The notes: a model not told the origin generated them from the letters alone. A stretch of 64,000 nucleotides of DNA from Sphingobium sp. AS12 (GCF_019097845.1 NZ_JAHRGM010000001.1:124001-188000), one strand, 5' to 3'; counted from the stretch's first letter, positions 28,112 through 39,232 are shown. Program-made: numbers and translations.

Positions 28112-28870
28112 ATGGCGGCACCTGTCGTCACCATGCACCAATTGATCGACGCTGGCGCGCATTTCGGCCACCAGACGCATCGCTGGAATCCGCGCATGAA
28201 GCCTTACATCTTCGGCGAGCGCAACGGCATCCACATTCTTGACCTGTCGCAGACCGTGCCTTTGTTCGGCCGTGCGCTCGACTTCGTGTCGTCGACCGTT
28301 GCTGCTGGCGGCAAGGTGCTGTTCGTTGGCACCAAGCGCCAGGCGCAGGACCCGATCGCCGACGCGGCGCGCAAGTCCGGCCAGCATTTCGTCAACCATC
28401 GCTGGCTGGGCGGGATGCTCACCAACTGGAAAACGATTTCGGGTTCGATCAAGCGTCTCAAGACCCTTGAGGAAAAGCTGTCGGGTGACACCCATGGCTT
28501 CACCAAGAAGGAAGTCCTCCAGATGACTCGCGAACGCGAGAAGCTGGAAATGTCGCTGGGCGGCATTCGCGACATGAACGGCATCCCCGATGTCATGTTC
28601 GTGATCGACGCCAACAAGGAAGAACTGGCGATCAAGGAAGCCAACACGCTGGGTATCCCGGTCGTTGCGATCCTCGATTCCAACGTCTCGCCCGACGGCA
28701 TCGCCTTCCCGGTTCCCGCGAACGATGACGCCAGCCGCGCCATCCGCCTGTATTGCGACGCCATTGCGGCTGCCGCGACCAAGGGCAACCGTGGTGCGCA
28801 GCAGGCTTCGGGCGTCGACCTGGGCGCGATGGACGAGCCGCTGGCTGAAGAGGTTGTCGCCGAAGCCTAA
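28112..28870 (+). CDS. rpsB: 30S ribosomal protein S2
   Basis: S2 is a late-assembling protein of the 30S subunit needed for S1 binding. The 252-residue protein begins [29 protein letters not shown] and contains [36 protein letters not shown] and IPDVMFVID, all standard S2 signatures. A strong GGAAGGAG ribosome-binding site precedes it. It is followed by tsf as in nearly all proteobacteria. Between them is a GC-rich hairpin that may reduce read-through or shape mRNA ends. Confidence 0.98.
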   Translation: MAAPVVTMHQLIDAGAHFGHQTHRWNPRMKPYIFGERNGIHILDLSQTVPLFGRALDFVSSTVAAGGKVLFVGTKRQAQDPIADAARKSGQHFVNHRWLGGMLTNWKTISGSIKRLKTLEEKLSGDTHGFTKKEVLQMTREREKLEMSLGGIRDMNGIPDVMFVIDANKEELAIKEANTLGIPVVAILDSNVSPDGIAFPVPANDDASRAIRLYCDAIAAAATKGNRGAQQASGVDLGAMDEPLAEEVVAEA

Positions 28871-28902
28871 AAGGCGTCGCACAACTGCAAGAATGACAGG
28901 CT

Positions 28903-28931
28903 AGGGCGCGCTCTTTGCAGAGACGCGCCCT
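28903..28931 (+). other. rpsB-tsf intercistronic hairpin
   Basis: AGGGCGCG (28903-28910) and CGCGCCCT (28924-28931) pair, with possible additional CTCT/AGAG pairing inside. There is no clear T run, so it is a weak or partial terminator between rpsB and tsf. Confidence 0.45.
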
Positions 28932-28970
28932 GCCGCTTATTTGAACCACAGATATATTAGGAGCCGAAAC

Positions 28971-29900
28971 ATGGCCGATATTACTGCCGCCACCGTCAAG
29001 GAACTGCGCGACCGTTCGGGCGCCGGCATGATGGATTGCAAGAAGGCGCTGACCGAAACCAACGGCGACATCGAAGCGGCAACCGACTGGCTGCGCGCCA
29101 AGGGTCTGGCCGCTGCGCAGAAGAAGTCGAGCCGCACCGCGGCCGAAGGTCTGGTCGGCGTGGCTGTTGCCGGGACCAAGGGCGTGGCCGTCGAAGTGAA
29201 CAGCGAAACCGACTTCGTCGCCAAGAACGACCAGTTCCAGGATTTCGTCCGCACCGTGTCCACCATCGCGCTGGAAAGCGGCGTGGCGGACGCTGAAGCG
29301 CTGCTGGCGTCGCCCTATCCGTCAGGTGGCACCGTGTCGGAAAAGCTGGTCGCCAACATCGCGACCATCGGCGAAAACCAGAATGTCCGCCGCGTGGGCC
29401 ATGTTTCGGTGAACCAGGGCATCGTCGTTCCTTACGTTCACAACGCTGCGGCCCCTGGCCTTGGCAAGATCGGCGTGCTGGTCGCGCTGGAAGGCGATGC
29501 GCCTGCCGACGTTCTGGAACCGCTGGGCAAGCAGATTGCGATGCACATCGCCGCTGCCTTCCCGCTGGCGCTGTCGGCTGCCGACATCGATCCGGTCCAG
29601 CTGGAGCGCGAGCGCGCCATCGCGACCGAAAAGGCTGCCGAATCGGGCAAGCCCGCTGAAATCATCGCCAAGATGGTCGATGGCGCGGTGGCCAAATATG
29701 CCAAGGAAAATGCGCTGCTGTCGCAGCTGTTCGTGATGGACAACAAGACCCCGATCGCCGACGTGGTGGCCAAGGCCGCCAAGGAAGCGGGCGCGTCGAT
29801 CACCCTGACGAGCTATGTCCGCTTCCAACTGGGCGAAGGCATCGAGAAGGAAGTCAGCGATTTTGCCGCCGAAGTCGCGGCGGCGGCTGGCGTTGCCTGA
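28971..29900 (+). CDS. tsf: Translation elongation factor Ts
   Basis: EF-Ts recycles EF-Tu by catalysing GDP release. The 309-residue protein has the conserved N-terminal UBA-like domain ([20 protein letters not shown]), the core motif [13 protein letters not shown], and a C-terminal dimerisation region. The ATG at 28971 follows AGGAGC at a good distance; an upstream in-frame ATG at 28941 lacks conservation. It is cotranscribed with rpsB. Two hairpins downstream (29911-29963 and 30008-30034) separate it from pyrH. Confidence 0.98.
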   Translation: MADITAATVKELRDRSGAGMMDCKKALTETNGDIEAATDWLRAKGLAAAQKKSSRTAAEGLVGVAVAGTKGVAVEVNSETDFVAKNDQFQDFVRTVSTIALESGVADAEALLASPYPSGGTVSEKLVANIATIGENQNVRRVGHVSVNQGIVVPYVHNAAAPGLGKIGVLVALEGDAPADVLEPLGKQIAMHIAAAFPLALSAADIDPVQLERERAIATEKAAESGKPAEIIAKMVDGAVAKYAKENALLSQLFVMDNKTPIADVVAKAAKEAGASITLTSYVRFQLGEGIEKEVSDFAAEVAAAAGVA

Positions 29901-29910
29901 CGCATAGTCG

Positions 29911-29963
29911 GTTCGCTTTCGCGCGCCTGTCGGGAAACTTCTCTCGACAGGTGCGCAGCGAAC
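29911..29963. repeat. Long two-layer inverted repeat after tsf
   Basis: GTTCGCT (29911-29917) pairs with AGCGAAC (29957-29963), and within it CCTGTCG (29926-29932) pairs with CGACAGG (29945-29951). It lies 10 bases after the tsf stop with no T tract. It resembles the palindromic spacers elsewhere in this window, but its sequence is its own. Confidence 0.5.
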
Positions 29964-30007
29964 GGACATGGGGGTGGCGTGAATCGCCAAAACCCCGCTT
30001 CACATAC

Positions 30008-30037
30008 TGGCGCGCACTGCTAAGGTGCGCGCCATTT
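30008..30037 (+). terminator. Hairpin terminator candidate before pyrH
   Basis: A perfect 10-bp stem TGGCGCGCAC/GTGCGCGCCA with a 7-base loop, followed by only three T. It is a plausible but weak end for the rpsB-tsf transcript, 108 bases after tsf and 48 before pyrH. Confidence 0.5.
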
Positions 30038-30084
30038 CCTTGCCCAAAACAAATGGGCCTCGTTCAGATGGAATTTTGCCCCGC

Positions 30085-30810
30085 ATGACCCGGCCATCCT
30101 TCAAGCGCATATTGCTGAAATTGTCGGGCGAGGTGCTGATGGGTTCGGGCCAGTTCGGCATTGACCCCGAAACCGTCGATCGCGTCGCTGGCGAGATTGC
30201 GGCGGCCAAGGAAGCCGGGTTCGAGCTGTGCGTCGTCGTAGGCGGCGGCAATATCTTCCGCGGTCTTGCCGGGGCGGCCAAGGGTTTTGACCGCACCAGC
30301 GCCGACTATATGGGTATGCTGGCGACGGTCATGAACGCGCTGGCGGTGCAGAATGCGCTGGAGAAGATTGGCTGCGACACGCGCGTCCAATCGGCGATCC
30401 CGATGGCGTCGGTGTGCGAACCCTATATCCGGCGCAAGGCGGTGCGGCATATGGAGAAGGGCCGGATCGTCATATTCGCGGCGGGCACAGGCAATCCTTT
30501 CTTCACCACTGACACGACGGCAGCGCTCCGCGCAGCGGAGATGAATTGTGACGCGATCTTCAAGGGGACCAGCGTGGATGGCGTCTATGATGCCGATCCC
30601 AAGAAGGTGGCCAGCGCGACCCGTTATGACGCCATCAGTTTCGACCGGGTGCTGACAGACAATCTTAAGGTCATGGATGCCAGCGCGATTGCTCTGTGCC
30701 GTGACAATCATATTCCCATCGTCGTGTTCAACATCCGCGAAACCGGCAATCTGGCGACAGTGCTGGCCGGGCAGGGCGTGGCGACGATCGTACAAAATCA
30801 GGAGAGCTGA
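30085..30810 (+). CDS. pyrH: UMP kinase
   Basis: PyrH phosphorylates UMP to UDP for nucleic acid and envelope precursor synthesis. The 241-residue amino-acid-kinase-fold protein contains [61 protein letters not shown] and [11 protein letters not shown], all typical. The ATG at 30085 (MTRPSFKR) is the conserved start; an earlier ATG at 30025 would lie on the terminator hairpin's flank. It is followed after four bases by frr, the usual order. Confidence 0.97.
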   Translation: MTRPSFKRILLKLSGEVLMGSGQFGIDPETVDRVAGEIAAAKEAGFELCVVVGGGNIFRGLAGAAKGFDRTSADYMGMLATVMNALAVQNALEKIGCDTRVQSAIPMASVCEPYIRRKAVRHMEKGRIVIFAAGTGNPFFTTDTTAALRAAEMNCDAIFKGTSVDGVYDADPKKVASATRYDAISFDRVLTDNLKVMDASAIALCRDNHIPIVVFNIRETGNLATVLAGQGVATIVQNQES

Positions 30811-30814
30811 TCAC

Positions 30815-31372
30815 ATGCCGCAATATGACAAATCGGACCTGGAACGCCGCATGACGGGTGCGGTCGAATCGCTCAAGGGCGACCTTTCGGGCCTGCGCAC
30901 CGGGCGCGCCAATGTGATGCTGCTCGATCCGGTGACGGTGACCGTCTATGGCGCGTCGATGCCGCTCAATCAGGTGGCGACCGTGTCCGCGCCCGAACCG
31001 CGCATGTTGTCGGTACAGGTGTGGGACAAGACCAATGTGGGTCCGGTGGACAAGGCGATCCGGTCGGCCGGCCTCGGCCTCAATCCCATCGTCGACGGGC
31101 AGACGCTGCGCCTGCCGATCCCTGACCTGACCGAGGACCGCCGCAAGGAACTGGCCAAGCTGGCCAGCAAATATGCCGAAGCCGCGCGCATCGCGGTGCG
31201 CAACGTGCGCCGTGATGGCATGGACAGCCTGAAGGCCGACGAGAAGAAGGGCGAAATCAGCGAGGATGAGCGCAAGCGCAAGGAAACCGAGGTCCAGAAG
31301 CTGACCGACGGCGTCATTGCCGAGCTGGATGCGACCTTCGCGGCCAAGGAAAAGGAAATTCTCGGCCAGTAA
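30815..31372 (+). CDS. frr: Ribosome recycling factor
   Basis: RRF splits post-termination ribosomes together with EF-G. The 185-residue protein has the standard length and the family segments [46 protein letters not shown] and [14 protein letters not shown]. The ATG at 30815 lies four bases after the pyrH stop, with GGAGAG overlapping the end of pyrH as ribosome-binding site. It is essential and normally coexpressed with pyrH. Confidence 0.97.
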   Translation: MPQYDKSDLERRMTGAVESLKGDLSGLRTGRANVMLLDPVTVTVYGASMPLNQVATVSAPEPRMLSVQVWDKTNVGPVDKAIRSAGLGLNPIVDGQTLRLPIPDLTEDRRKELAKLASKYAEAARIAVRNVRRDGMDSLKADEKKGEISEDERKRKETEVQKLTDGVIAELDATFAAKEKEILGQ

Positions 31373-31416
31373 GCCGGGACTGTTCCGCCCATGATCCGCG
31401 CAATCCCCACCAGCTG

Positions 31417-32157
<741 letters not shown>

Positions 32158-32162
32158 GCGGC

Positions 32163-32939
32163 ATGGCAGGTGAATTGCGCACCCGCGCCATTGTGGGCGT
32201 CGTCCTGATTGCGGTGGCGCTGGGTGCTTTGCTGTCGGGCGGGCTGCTGTTCTGGGTGCTGCTGTCGGTGGCGGGCGTGCTGATGCAGGCCGAATGGGCT
32301 GATTTGAGCGGCGCGTCGGCGGATCACAAGAAGCTGTCCATGTATGCGGTGTCGGTGCCGCTCGCGATTCTTTGTCCGCTGGCGGCGGGCCTGTCCTGGT
32401 TTGCGGCGGGCCTGCTGGTCGCGGCGTTTGCGTTCGTGATTGTGGCGACGCGATCGGTCCGGCTGGCGCTGGGCGTGATCTATGTCTGCCTGCCGGTGAT
32501 GGCTTTGCTGTTCCTGCGCGGGCAGGCACCGAATATCTTTGGCCTGACGCTGGCGCTGTGGGCGCTGGCTTTGGTGTGGGCCACCGACATTGGCGCCTAT
32601 TTTGCAGGCCGGTCGATCGGCGGGCCGAAGCTGGCGCCGCGGATCAGCCCGTCCAAGACCTGGTCTGGGCTGGGCGGCGGCGTGCTGGCGGCGTTGCTGG
32701 TCGGCTTTGCGCTGCATCGCTTTGCCGGGCTGCCGATCGAACTGGCGGCGGCCAGCGGCCTGCTGGCGGTGGCGGCGCAAGGTGGCGACCTGCTGGAAAG
32801 CGCGATGAAGCGGCGGGCGGGGGTCAAGGATAGCGGATCGCTGCTGCCCGGCCATGGCGGGGTGATGGACCGGCTGGACGGAGTGGCGACCGCTGCGCCG
32901 CTGGCGGCCCTGCTCTATCTGATGCTGGTGCTGCGATGA
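32163..32939 (+). CDS. cdsA: Phosphatidate cytidylyltransferase (CDP-diglyceride synthase)
   Basis: CdsA makes CDP-diacylglycerol, the precursor used by PssA. The 258-residue membrane protein has about seven hydrophobic helices. The C-terminal signature is complete: APRISPSKTWSG, GDLLESAMKRRAGVKDSG and LLPGHGGVMDRLDG. The ATG at 32163 is used here; an in-frame GTG at 32154 overlaps the uppS stop (GTGA) and is also plausible. The dxr ATG overlaps its stop. The clustering with isoprenoid and outer-membrane genes is the classical proteobacterial envelope block. Confidence 0.95.
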   Translation: MAGELRTRAIVGVVLIAVALGALLSGGLLFWVLLSVAGVLMQAEWADLSGASADHKKLSMYAVSVPLAILCPLAAGLSWFAAGLLVAAFAFVIVATRSVRLALGVIYVCLPVMALLFLRGQAPNIFGLTLALWALALVWATDIGAYFAGRSIGGPKLAPRISPSKTWSGLGGGVLAALLVGFALHRFAGLPIELAAASGLLAVAAQGGDLLESAMKRRAGVKDSGSLLPGHGGVMDRLDGVATAAPLAALLYLMLVLR

Positions 32940-34096
32940 GTCGGAAGGTTTCCATCTTCGGCGCGACCGGGTCGGTGGGGCAGTCGACGCTGGACCTGAT
33001 CCGGCGGGAGCGCGACGCCTATGATGTGGTGGCGCTGACCGCGAACAGTGAGTTGGACAGTCTGGCGGCACTGGCGCGGGAGACAGGGGCGAAGGTCGCG
33101 GTCATCGGTCAGGAACGGCTGTATGGCGCGTTAAAAGAGGCGCTGGCCGGGACGGGGATCGAGGCGGCTGCGGGCGAACAGGCGCTGGTCGATGTCGCAG
33201 GGGCTGGCGCGGACTGGACGATGGCGGCGATTGTTGGTTGCGCTGGGCTGCGACCGACGATGGCGGCGTTGAAGGCTGGCGGCACGGTGGCGCTGGCGAA
33301 CAAGGAGTCGCTGGTGTCGGCTGGCGGGCTGATGATGGCGGCGGCTGGCGTATCCGGCACGACATTGTTGCCGGTGGATAGTGAGCATAATGCGATTTTC
33401 CAGTGCCTTGCAGGCAGTCGTTTGGAAGATGTCGCAAGAATTACGCTGACCGCCAGCGGCGGGCCGTTCCGCACGCGCAGCCGCGCGGAGATGGCCAACA
33501 TCACGCCCGCGCAGGCGGTGGCGCATCCTAACTGGTCGATGGGAGCCAAGATCAGCGTCGATAGCGCGACGATGATGAACAAGGGGCTGGAACTGATCGA
33601 GGCAGCGCATCTGTTCCCGGTCGACCTCGACCGGATCGAGATATTGGTTCACCCGCAATCGGTGATCCATTCGATGGTCGAATATCGTGATCGATCGACG
33701 CTGGCGCAGCTGGGGTCGCCGGACATGCGGATTCCGATCGCCCATGCGCTGGCCTGGCCGCAGCGGATCGCCACGCCCTGCCTGCCGCTCGATCTGGCGC
33801 GGATTGGCCGACTGGATTTCGAGGCACCCGATGAGGATCGCTTCCCTGCTTTGCGCCTGACGCGCGAGGCTGCGGCGGCGGGCGGGGCGGTTCCCGCGAT
33901 CCTGAACGCGGCCAATGAGGTGGCGGTCGCGGCGTTTCTGGGCGGGGCGATCGGCTTCCTTGATATCGCCATGATTGTGGAGGAAGTGTTGACCCGCTAT
34001 AGCGCGCCGATGCCCTCCACGATTGACGATGTGCTGGCGGCCGACGCCGGGGCGCGTGCCATGGCGGGCAATGTGATGGAAAGATTGACGGTTTGA
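32936..34096 (+). CDS. dxr: 1-deoxy-D-xylulose-5-phosphate reductoisomerase
   Basis: Dxr is the committed step of the MEP isoprenoid pathway, converting DXP to MEP with NADPH. The 386-residue protein has the NADPH loop FGATGSVGQSTLDLI, LANKESLVSAG, the metal and substrate site VDSEHNAIFQCL, TASGGPFR, HPNWSMGAKISVDSATMMNKGLE and ILNAANEVAV. The start overlaps the cdsA stop (ATGA), and the stop overlaps the TTG start of rseP. It feeds precursors to ispA and uppS, both in this window. Confidence 0.97.
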   Translation: MSRKVSIFGATGSVGQSTLDLIRRERDAYDVVALTANSELDSLAALARETGAKVAVIGQERLYGALKEALAGTGIEAAAGEQALVDVAGAGADWTMAAIVGCAGLRPTMAALKAGGTVALANKESLVSAGGLMMAAAGVSGTTLLPVDSEHNAIFQCLAGSRLEDVARITLTASGGPFRTRSRAEMANITPAQAVAHPNWSMGAKISVDSATMMNKGLELIEAAHLFPVDLDRIEILVHPQSVIHSMVEYRDRSTLAQLGSPDMRIPIAHALAWPQRIATPCLPLDLARIGRLDFEAPDEDRFPALRLTREAAAAGGAVPAILNAANEVAVAAFLGGAIGFLDIAMIVEEVLTRYSAPMPSTIDDVLAADAGARAMAGNVMERLTV

Positions 34097-35226
34097 TCCA
34101 CAATCCCGGTTTTCTGCTGACTGTTCTGGCATTTGTGGCGGTCATCGGGCCGCTCGTTTTCGTGCATGAGCTGGGCCATTATCTGGTCGGGCGCTGGTGC
34201 GGGGTGAAGGCGGAGGCTTTCTCGATCGGCTTCGGGCCGGAATTGTTCGCCTGGGTGGACAAGCGCGGCACACGCTGGCGCGTCGCGGCACTGCCGCTGG
34301 GCGGCTATGTCCGCTTCAAAGGCGACATGAATGCGGCGAGCATGACCGATCCGGCCTGGCTGGAACTGCCCGCTGCCGAGCGGGCGCAGAGCTTTCCGTC
34401 CAAGCCGCTATGGCAGCGCGCGGCGATCGTTGCGGCGGGACCAGCGATCAATTTCCTGTTTGCGATCCTGATTTTGGCGACCTTTGCCTTCGTGCATGGC
34501 GAGAGCCGGACGCCTGCGGTAGCGGGTCAGGTGCAGCCGGGCAGCGCAGCGGCGGCGGCGGGTATCCTGCCGGGCGACCGGATCGTGTCGCTGGGCGGGC
34601 GCGAGATGGCGACGTTCGACGATATTCGCCTCTATGCGCAGATCCGGCCCGGCGAGACGGTGGCCATGGTGATCGAGCGGAACGGCAAGACCTTCGCCAA
34701 GGACGGCACGATCGGCAGCGTGACCGAGGATGATGGTTTCGGCAACACGTTCCAGATCGGGCGCCTGGGGCTGGCCCCTGGCGATCCCGTGATCGAGCCG
34801 GTCAGCCTGTTGCGCGCACCGGTCGTCGCGGTGGAGCGGACAGGACAGATCGTCCGCACCATGGTCGAGACGATGGGCCAGATCGTCAGTGGCGGCCGGT
34901 CGGTCAAGGAACTGGGTGGCCCCTTGAAGATCGCGCAGGTTTCCGGGCAGGCGGCGACGCTGGGCATCGAAAGCTTCATCTTCTTTGCCGCACTCATCTC
35001 GATTAACTTGGGGTTCATCAACTTGTTGCCAATCCCGATGCTGGATGGCGGGCATCTGCTGTTTTACGGGATAGAGGCGGTGCAGCGGCGGCCGGTCAGT
35101 GAACGGGTGCAGGAATGGGCCTATAAATCGGGTCTGGCGGTGCTGCTGACCATGATGGTGCTGGTGACTTTCAACGATTTGTCGTCTTTCGGACTGTGGA
35201 AAAGCCTGTCCGGCTTGATCGGCTGA
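34093..35226 (+). CDS. rseP: Site-2 metalloprotease RseP/MmpA family
   Basis: A 377-residue intramembrane zinc protease that releases anti-sigma factors or degrades membrane proteins. HELGH near residue 19 gives the zinc ligands in the first helix. The third ligand lies in the C-terminal NLLPIPMLDGGHLLFY. One PDZ domain lies between (QVQPGSAAAAAGILPGDRIVSLGG). The only start consistent with the conserved N-terminus is TTG at 34093, overlapping the dxr stop (TTGA), so translation probably depends on coupling to dxr. It sits immediately before bamA, the usual arrangement. Confidence 0.94.
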   Translation: MIHNPGFLLTVLAFVAVIGPLVFVHELGHYLVGRWCGVKAEAFSIGFGPELFAWVDKRGTRWRVAALPLGGYVRFKGDMNAASMTDPAWLELPAAERAQSFPSKPLWQRAAIVAAGPAINFLFAILILATFAFVHGESRTPAVAGQVQPGSAAAAAGILPGDRIVSLGGREMATFDDIRLYAQIRPGETVAMVIERNGKTFAKDGTIGSVTEDDGFGNTFQIGRLGLAPGDPVIEPVSLLRAPVVAVERTGQIVRTMVETMGQIVSGGRSVKELGGPLKIAQVSGQAATLGIESFIFFAALISINLGFINLLPIPMLDGGHLLFYGIEAVQRRPVSERVQEWAYKSGLAVLLTMMVLVTFNDLSSFGLWKSLSGLIG

Positions 35227-35298
35227 GCCGCTTCGGGCAGGGAGACGCGGTTTGGCGTCGTCTGTGTCGGCGGAAACAATTTTATATGGTTTGAGGTG

Positions 35299-37968
35299 AT
35301 GCGGGTGACAGCGATGATGAGCAGCAAGAGGCAGCGCCCGGTCGTCACGGCCCTTTTGGCGACGACGATGATCGCTGGCTTTGCGACGGTACCCGCGATG
35401 GCGCAGCAGGGCGCAGCGCCCGCCCGCGCGCCGACGCTGGCCCCGCCCGTCGCTCCCGCGCCGGTCGGCACGATCAGCGCGATCACGGTGACCGGCACCC
35501 AGCGGCTGGAGCCGGACACGATCCTGTCCTACACCAAGCTGCGCGTTGGCCAGCCCTTCACCCAGGAAACGCTCGATCAGGGTCTGCGCGACCTGTATGA
35601 GACCGAACTGTTCGCCGACGTCCAGATCCGCAACGATAATGGTGTGCTGACGGTCGAGGTGAAGGAAAATCCGGTCATCAACCGCATCGTGCTGGAAGGC
35701 AATAAGCGGCTGAAAGAGGATAAGATCCGCCCCGAAATCAAGCTGGCCCCGCGGCAAATCTATACGCGCTCCAAGGTCCGCGCCGACGTGGCGCGCATCA
35801 TCGAACTCTATCGCCGTCAGGGCCGCTTTGCCGCGAGCGTCGAGCCGAAGATGGTGCAGCTGGACCAGAATCGCGTCGATATCGTCTTTGAAATTACCGA
35901 AGGGCCAAAGTCCAAGGTCCGCCAGATCAACATTATCGGGAACGAGAAGTTCAAGGACGGCGCGCTGCGCAGCCAGATGGTGACCAAGCAGTCGCGCTGG
36001 TTCCGCCTGTTTTCATCCGGCACCAGTTACGATCCCGATCGCCTGGCCTATGACCAGCAGAAGCTGCGCCAATATTACCTGACCGAAGGCTATGCCGATT
36101 TCCGCGTGATTTCCGCCGTGGCGGAACTGACGCCGGACAAGCAGGACTTCATCATCACCTATGTGGTGGAAGAAGGCGACCGCTATAAATTTGGCGATGT
36201 GAAGGTCGAATCGGACATTCGCGACCTGTCGGGCGATGGCCTGACCAAGCGTCTGCCGATGAAGAAGGGTGACTGGTACAACGCCAAGCAGGTCGAGGAT
36301 ACGGTCGACACGCTGAGCGAGACGGCGGGCCTGTTCGGTTACGCCTTTGCCGATGTGTCGCCCGATTTCCAGCGCGACAAGGATACGCTGACGATGGGGA
36401 TCAACTTCCGCATCGCCAATGCGCCGCGCGTCTATGTCGAGCGGGTCGACATCAACGGCAATACGCTGACGCAGGACAAGGTGGTGCGCCGCGAATTCCG
36501 TCTGGCCGAAGGGGATGCGTTCAACAGCTTCCTGGTCAAGCGGTCGAAGGACCGGATCAATTCGCTGGGCTTCTTCCAGGAGAAGCTGGACGTGGAGCAG
36601 AAGCCGGGTTCCGCGCCGGATCGCATCATCCTGGAAACCAATGTGCAGGAAAAATCGACCGGCGAATTGTCGCTGTCGGCCGGTTTCTCGTCATTGGAAC
36701 GCTTCATCGTGTCGGCGTCGATCACCCAGCGCAACTTCCGCGGCAAGGGCCAGGAACTGCGCACGTCGGTCAATTATTCGGCCTATAGCAAGTCGGTGGA
36801 AGTGGGCTTTACCGAACCCTATTTTCTCGACAAGAATATCGCGCTGGGCGGCGACATTTATCGCCGCGATCTCAATAGCTTCCGCTATCTGACCAATAAT
36901 GACCGCGACACGACCTACGAACAGACGACGACGGGTTTCCAGATTCGCGCGGGTGTGCCGATCACCGAATATATGTCGCTGGCGCTGCGTTACAGCCTCA
37001 ATCTGGACGATGTGACGCTCGACAAGGACACCTATTATTCCGACACCAATGGCGATGGCATCACCGAGTGCGATCCGTTGCTGGCGGGTCGCTATCTCTG
37101 CGATGCGATCGGCAAGCGGACGACATCGTCGCTCGGCTATTCGCTGATCTACGACACGCGCGATAATCGTATTCGTCCGACGCGCGGGCATAATATCGTG
37201 CTGAGCCAGGATTTTGCAGGGCTTGGCGGTAGCGTCAAATATGTCCGCACCCGCCTCAATGCCTCCAAATTCTTCCCGCTGGGTGGCGGCTTCATCTTCT
37301 CGCTGACCGGCGAGGGTGGCTATATCCACAGCCTGGAAGGCGAACGTCTGGATTCGACCGGGCAGTCGGTCGACAAGATCCGCCTGACCGATCGCTTCTT
37401 CCTGGGCGAACCGCAATTCCGTGGTTTCGACATTCGTGGTGTCGGTCCGCGCGTCAAGCGCTTCTACCTGACGGCGGAGACGGATGCGAACGGCAACACC
37501 ACCGGCTATGTCAAGAATACCGATAATAACAATGTGTCGGATGACGCGCTGGGCGGCAAAATCTATTATCTGGCCCGTGCCGAAGTCGAAATTCCGCTGG
37601 GATCGGGTGCGCGCGAAATGGGCCTGCGTCCCTCGATCTTCATGGATGCGGGCGCTGTGGCCGGGCTGAAAAATCCCGGCACAATCGCCTTTGCTGGTTA
37701 TTGTTCACCGACATCGGGGACCGGCGCTACGGTGCGGGCCGGGGGCACGCCCTATCAACCGACCTGCGATGTGAACTATACCTTCTCCGGCGGCAATTTC
37801 GTGGAAGAATATCTCGGCGATACGCTGAAGCCCCGACTGTCGGTTGGCTTTGGCGTCAACTGGAACTCGCCGTTCGGCCCGTTCCGTATCGATATCGCCA
37901 AGGCGCTGCTGAAAGAACCAGGGGACGACAACAAGCTCATCACCTTCAACGTAGGGACTCAATTCTGA
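35299..37968 (+). CDS. bamA: Outer membrane protein assembly factor BamA
   Basis: BamA inserts beta-barrel proteins into the outer membrane. The 889-residue preprotein has a signal peptide ending at AMAQQ near residue 37, five POTRA domains (about residues 55-445), and a C-terminal barrel. The barrel contains FRGFDIRGVGPR, the conserved loop-6 R-G-F motif, and ends in the aromatic FNVGTQF. The POTRA region includes VEGNKRL-like repeats. The ATG at 35299 follows GAGG closely; later ATGs at 35314 and 35317 are possible. Its stop overlaps the ompH start (TGATG). Confidence 0.96.
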   Translation: MRVTAMMSSKRQRPVVTALLATTMIAGFATVPAMAQQGAAPARAPTLAPPVAPAPVGTISAITVTGTQRLEPDTILSYTKLRVGQPFTQETLDQGLRDLYETELFADVQIRNDNGVLTVEVKENPVINRIVLEGNKRLKEDKIRPEIKLAPRQIYTRSKVRADVARIIELYRRQGRFAASVEPKMVQLDQNRVDIVFEITEGPKSKVRQINIIGNEKFKDGALRSQMVTKQSRWFRLFSSGTSYDPDRLAYDQQKLRQYYLTEGYADFRVISAVAELTPDKQDFIITYVVEEGDRYKFGDVKVESDIRDLSGDGLTKRLPMKKGDWYNAKQVEDTVDTLSETAGLFGYAFADVSPDFQRDKDTLTMGINFRIANAPRVYVERVDINGNTLTQDKVVRREFRLAEGDAFNSFLVKRSKDRINSLGFFQEKLDVEQKPGSAPDRIILETNVQEKSTGELSLSAGFSSLERFIVSASITQRNFRGKGQELRTSVNYSAYSKSVEVGFTEPYFLDKNIALGGDIYRRDLNSFRYLTNNDRDTTYEQTTTGFQIRAGVPITEYMSLALRYSLNLDDVTLDKDTYYSDTNGDGITECDPLLAGRYLCDAIGKRTTSSLGYSLIYDTRDNRIRPTRGHNIVLSQDFAGLGGSVKYVRTRLNASKFFPLGGGFIFSLTGEGGYIHSLEGERLDSTGQSVDKIRLTDRFFLGEPQFRGFDIRGVGPRVKRFYLTAETDANGNTTGYVKNTDNNNVSDDALGGKIYYLARAEVEIPLGSGAREMGLRPSIFMDAGAVAGLKNPGTIAFAGYCSPTSGTGATVRAGGTPYQPTCDVNYTFSGGNFVEEYLGDTLKPRLSVGFGVNWNSPFGPFRIDIAKALLKEPGDDNKLITFNVGTQF

Positions 37969-38624
37969 TGAAGACCATTATCAAGGCTGCGGCGCTCGTT
38001 CTCGCGCCGATGACTGCCATTGCACTGACCGCCGTTCCCGCCGCTGCGCAGTCCAAGCTGGGCATCGCCGTCGCCGACCTGCAACGCGCGGTTGGCACCA
38101 GCGCGGCCTATACCGTCGCGCGCACGCAGATGCAGACGACCTACAAGCCGCAGCTCGACGCGTTCAACGCGCGCAAGACCGCGATCGACGCTGACCTCAA
38201 GACCAAGGGCGATGCGATCCAGAAGGCGCTGACCGCTGCGGGTAACAAGCCCACCCCGGCGATTGAGACCCAGTATCAGGCGTTCCAGCAGTCGCAGCAG
38301 AGCGCGCAGGCCGAACTGCAGCGTCTGGGCCAGCCGATCGCCCTGGCCAATGCCTATGTCGAAGAGCAGATCACGGCCAAGCTGTCGGATGCGCTCAAGG
38401 CTGCGATGGCCAAGGCCAAGGTTGACCTGGTGCTGGCCCCCGACGCGACTGTGTCTTACCAGCCGACCGTTGACATTACGGCTGCCGTCGTGACCGAAAT
38501 CAACGCGCTGGTCCCCAGCGTTTCCATCACCCCGCCCGCTGGCTGGCAGCCCGGTCGTCAGGGCCAGGCAGCCGCCCCGGCAGCTGCGCCCGCCAACCCG
38601 GCGCAGGCCCCCAAGTCGCGCTGA
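37968..38624 (+). CDS. Periplasmic OmpH/Skp-family chaperone
   Basis: A 218-residue secreted protein. The signal peptide ends near AAAQSK at about residue 27, followed by a Skp-like domain with a beta core ([12 protein letters not shown]) and a long Ala/Gln/Lys-rich alpha-helical region (about residues 55-140). It ends with a Pro/Ala-rich tail. Skp holds unfolded outer-membrane proteins in the periplasm for BamA. Its position directly after bamA with a one-base overlap supports this. Sequence identity to E. coli Skp is low, as is usual for alphaproteobacteria. Confidence 0.85.
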   Translation: MKTIIKAAALVLAPMTAIALTAVPAAAQSKLGIAVADLQRAVGTSAAYTVARTQMQTTYKPQLDAFNARKTAIDADLKTKGDAIQKALTAAGNKPTPAIETQYQAFQQSQQSAQAELQRLGQPIALANAYVEEQITAKLSDALKAAMAKAKVDLVLAPDATVSYQPTVDITAAVVTEINALVPSVSITPPAGWQPGRQGQAAAPAAAPANPAQAPKSR

Positions 38625-38629
38625 CAAGA

Positions 38630-39109
38630 ATGACGGGAGAGGTTGAAAATATAGGCGCGCGTGGCCCGATGGATGTCCGTCGGGTCATGGCCGCGCTGCC
38701 GCATCGTTACCCGATGCTGCTGATCGACCGCGTGGTGTCGCTGGTGCCCAACCAGTCGATCCACGCGATCAAGGCGGTATCGGTGAACGAACCCTTTTTC
38801 CAGGGCCATTTCCCGACCCGGCCGATCATGCCCGGCGTACTGATCGTCGAGGCAATGGCGCAGGCGGCGGGCGTGCTGGCGGTGGAATCGATGAATTTGG
38901 CCGATTCGGGCAAGCTCGTCTATTTCATGAGCATCGACGGCGCGAAGTTCCGATCGCCAGTGGAGCCGGGCTGCCTGCTCGACCTGCATGTCGAAGTGAC
39001 CCAGAACCGGGGCGCGATCTGCAAATTTGCGGGCAAGGCGATGCTGGGCGACAAGCTGGCCGCCGAGGCGCAGTTCGTCGCGATGATCAGCGATCCGCCC
39101 AAGGATTGA
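38630..39109 (+). CDS. fabZ: 3-hydroxyacyl-[acyl-carrier-protein] dehydratase FabZ
   Basis: FabZ dehydrates beta-hydroxyacyl-ACP in fatty acid elongation. The 159-residue hotdog protein has [13 protein letters not shown], the catalytic His60 in [17 protein letters not shown] and Glu74 in [12 protein letters not shown]. It lies five bases after ompH. In many proteobacteria the next genes are lpxA and lpxB; neither follows here, which fits sphingomonads, where glycosphingolipids replace lipopolysaccharide. The following gap leads to rpmE. Confidence 0.96.
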   Translation: MTGEVENIGARGPMDVRRVMAALPHRYPMLLIDRVVSLVPNQSIHAIKAVSVNEPFFQGHFPTRPIMPGVLIVEAMAQAAGVLAVESMNLADSGKLVYFMSIDGAKFRSPVEPGCLLDLHVEVTQNRGAICKFAGKAMLGDKLAAEAQFVAMISDPPKD

Positions 39110-39232
39110 GGACGAAGGAGCGGGACAACGCATCATGCTTGCCATGGCGCGCCAAACCCGCTAACGGCGCGCCTTCGCACTTTTCCCGCATCCACAGCCG
39201 GTCGGAACCGGCGCACTACGGAGCATGACGCC

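Noticed and set aside
39110..39232. A terminator between fabZ and rpmE
   Set aside because: The GGCGCGCC pair can form an 8-bp stem, but it has a 12-base loop and only a scattered T run; the evidence is too weak to list as a terminator.
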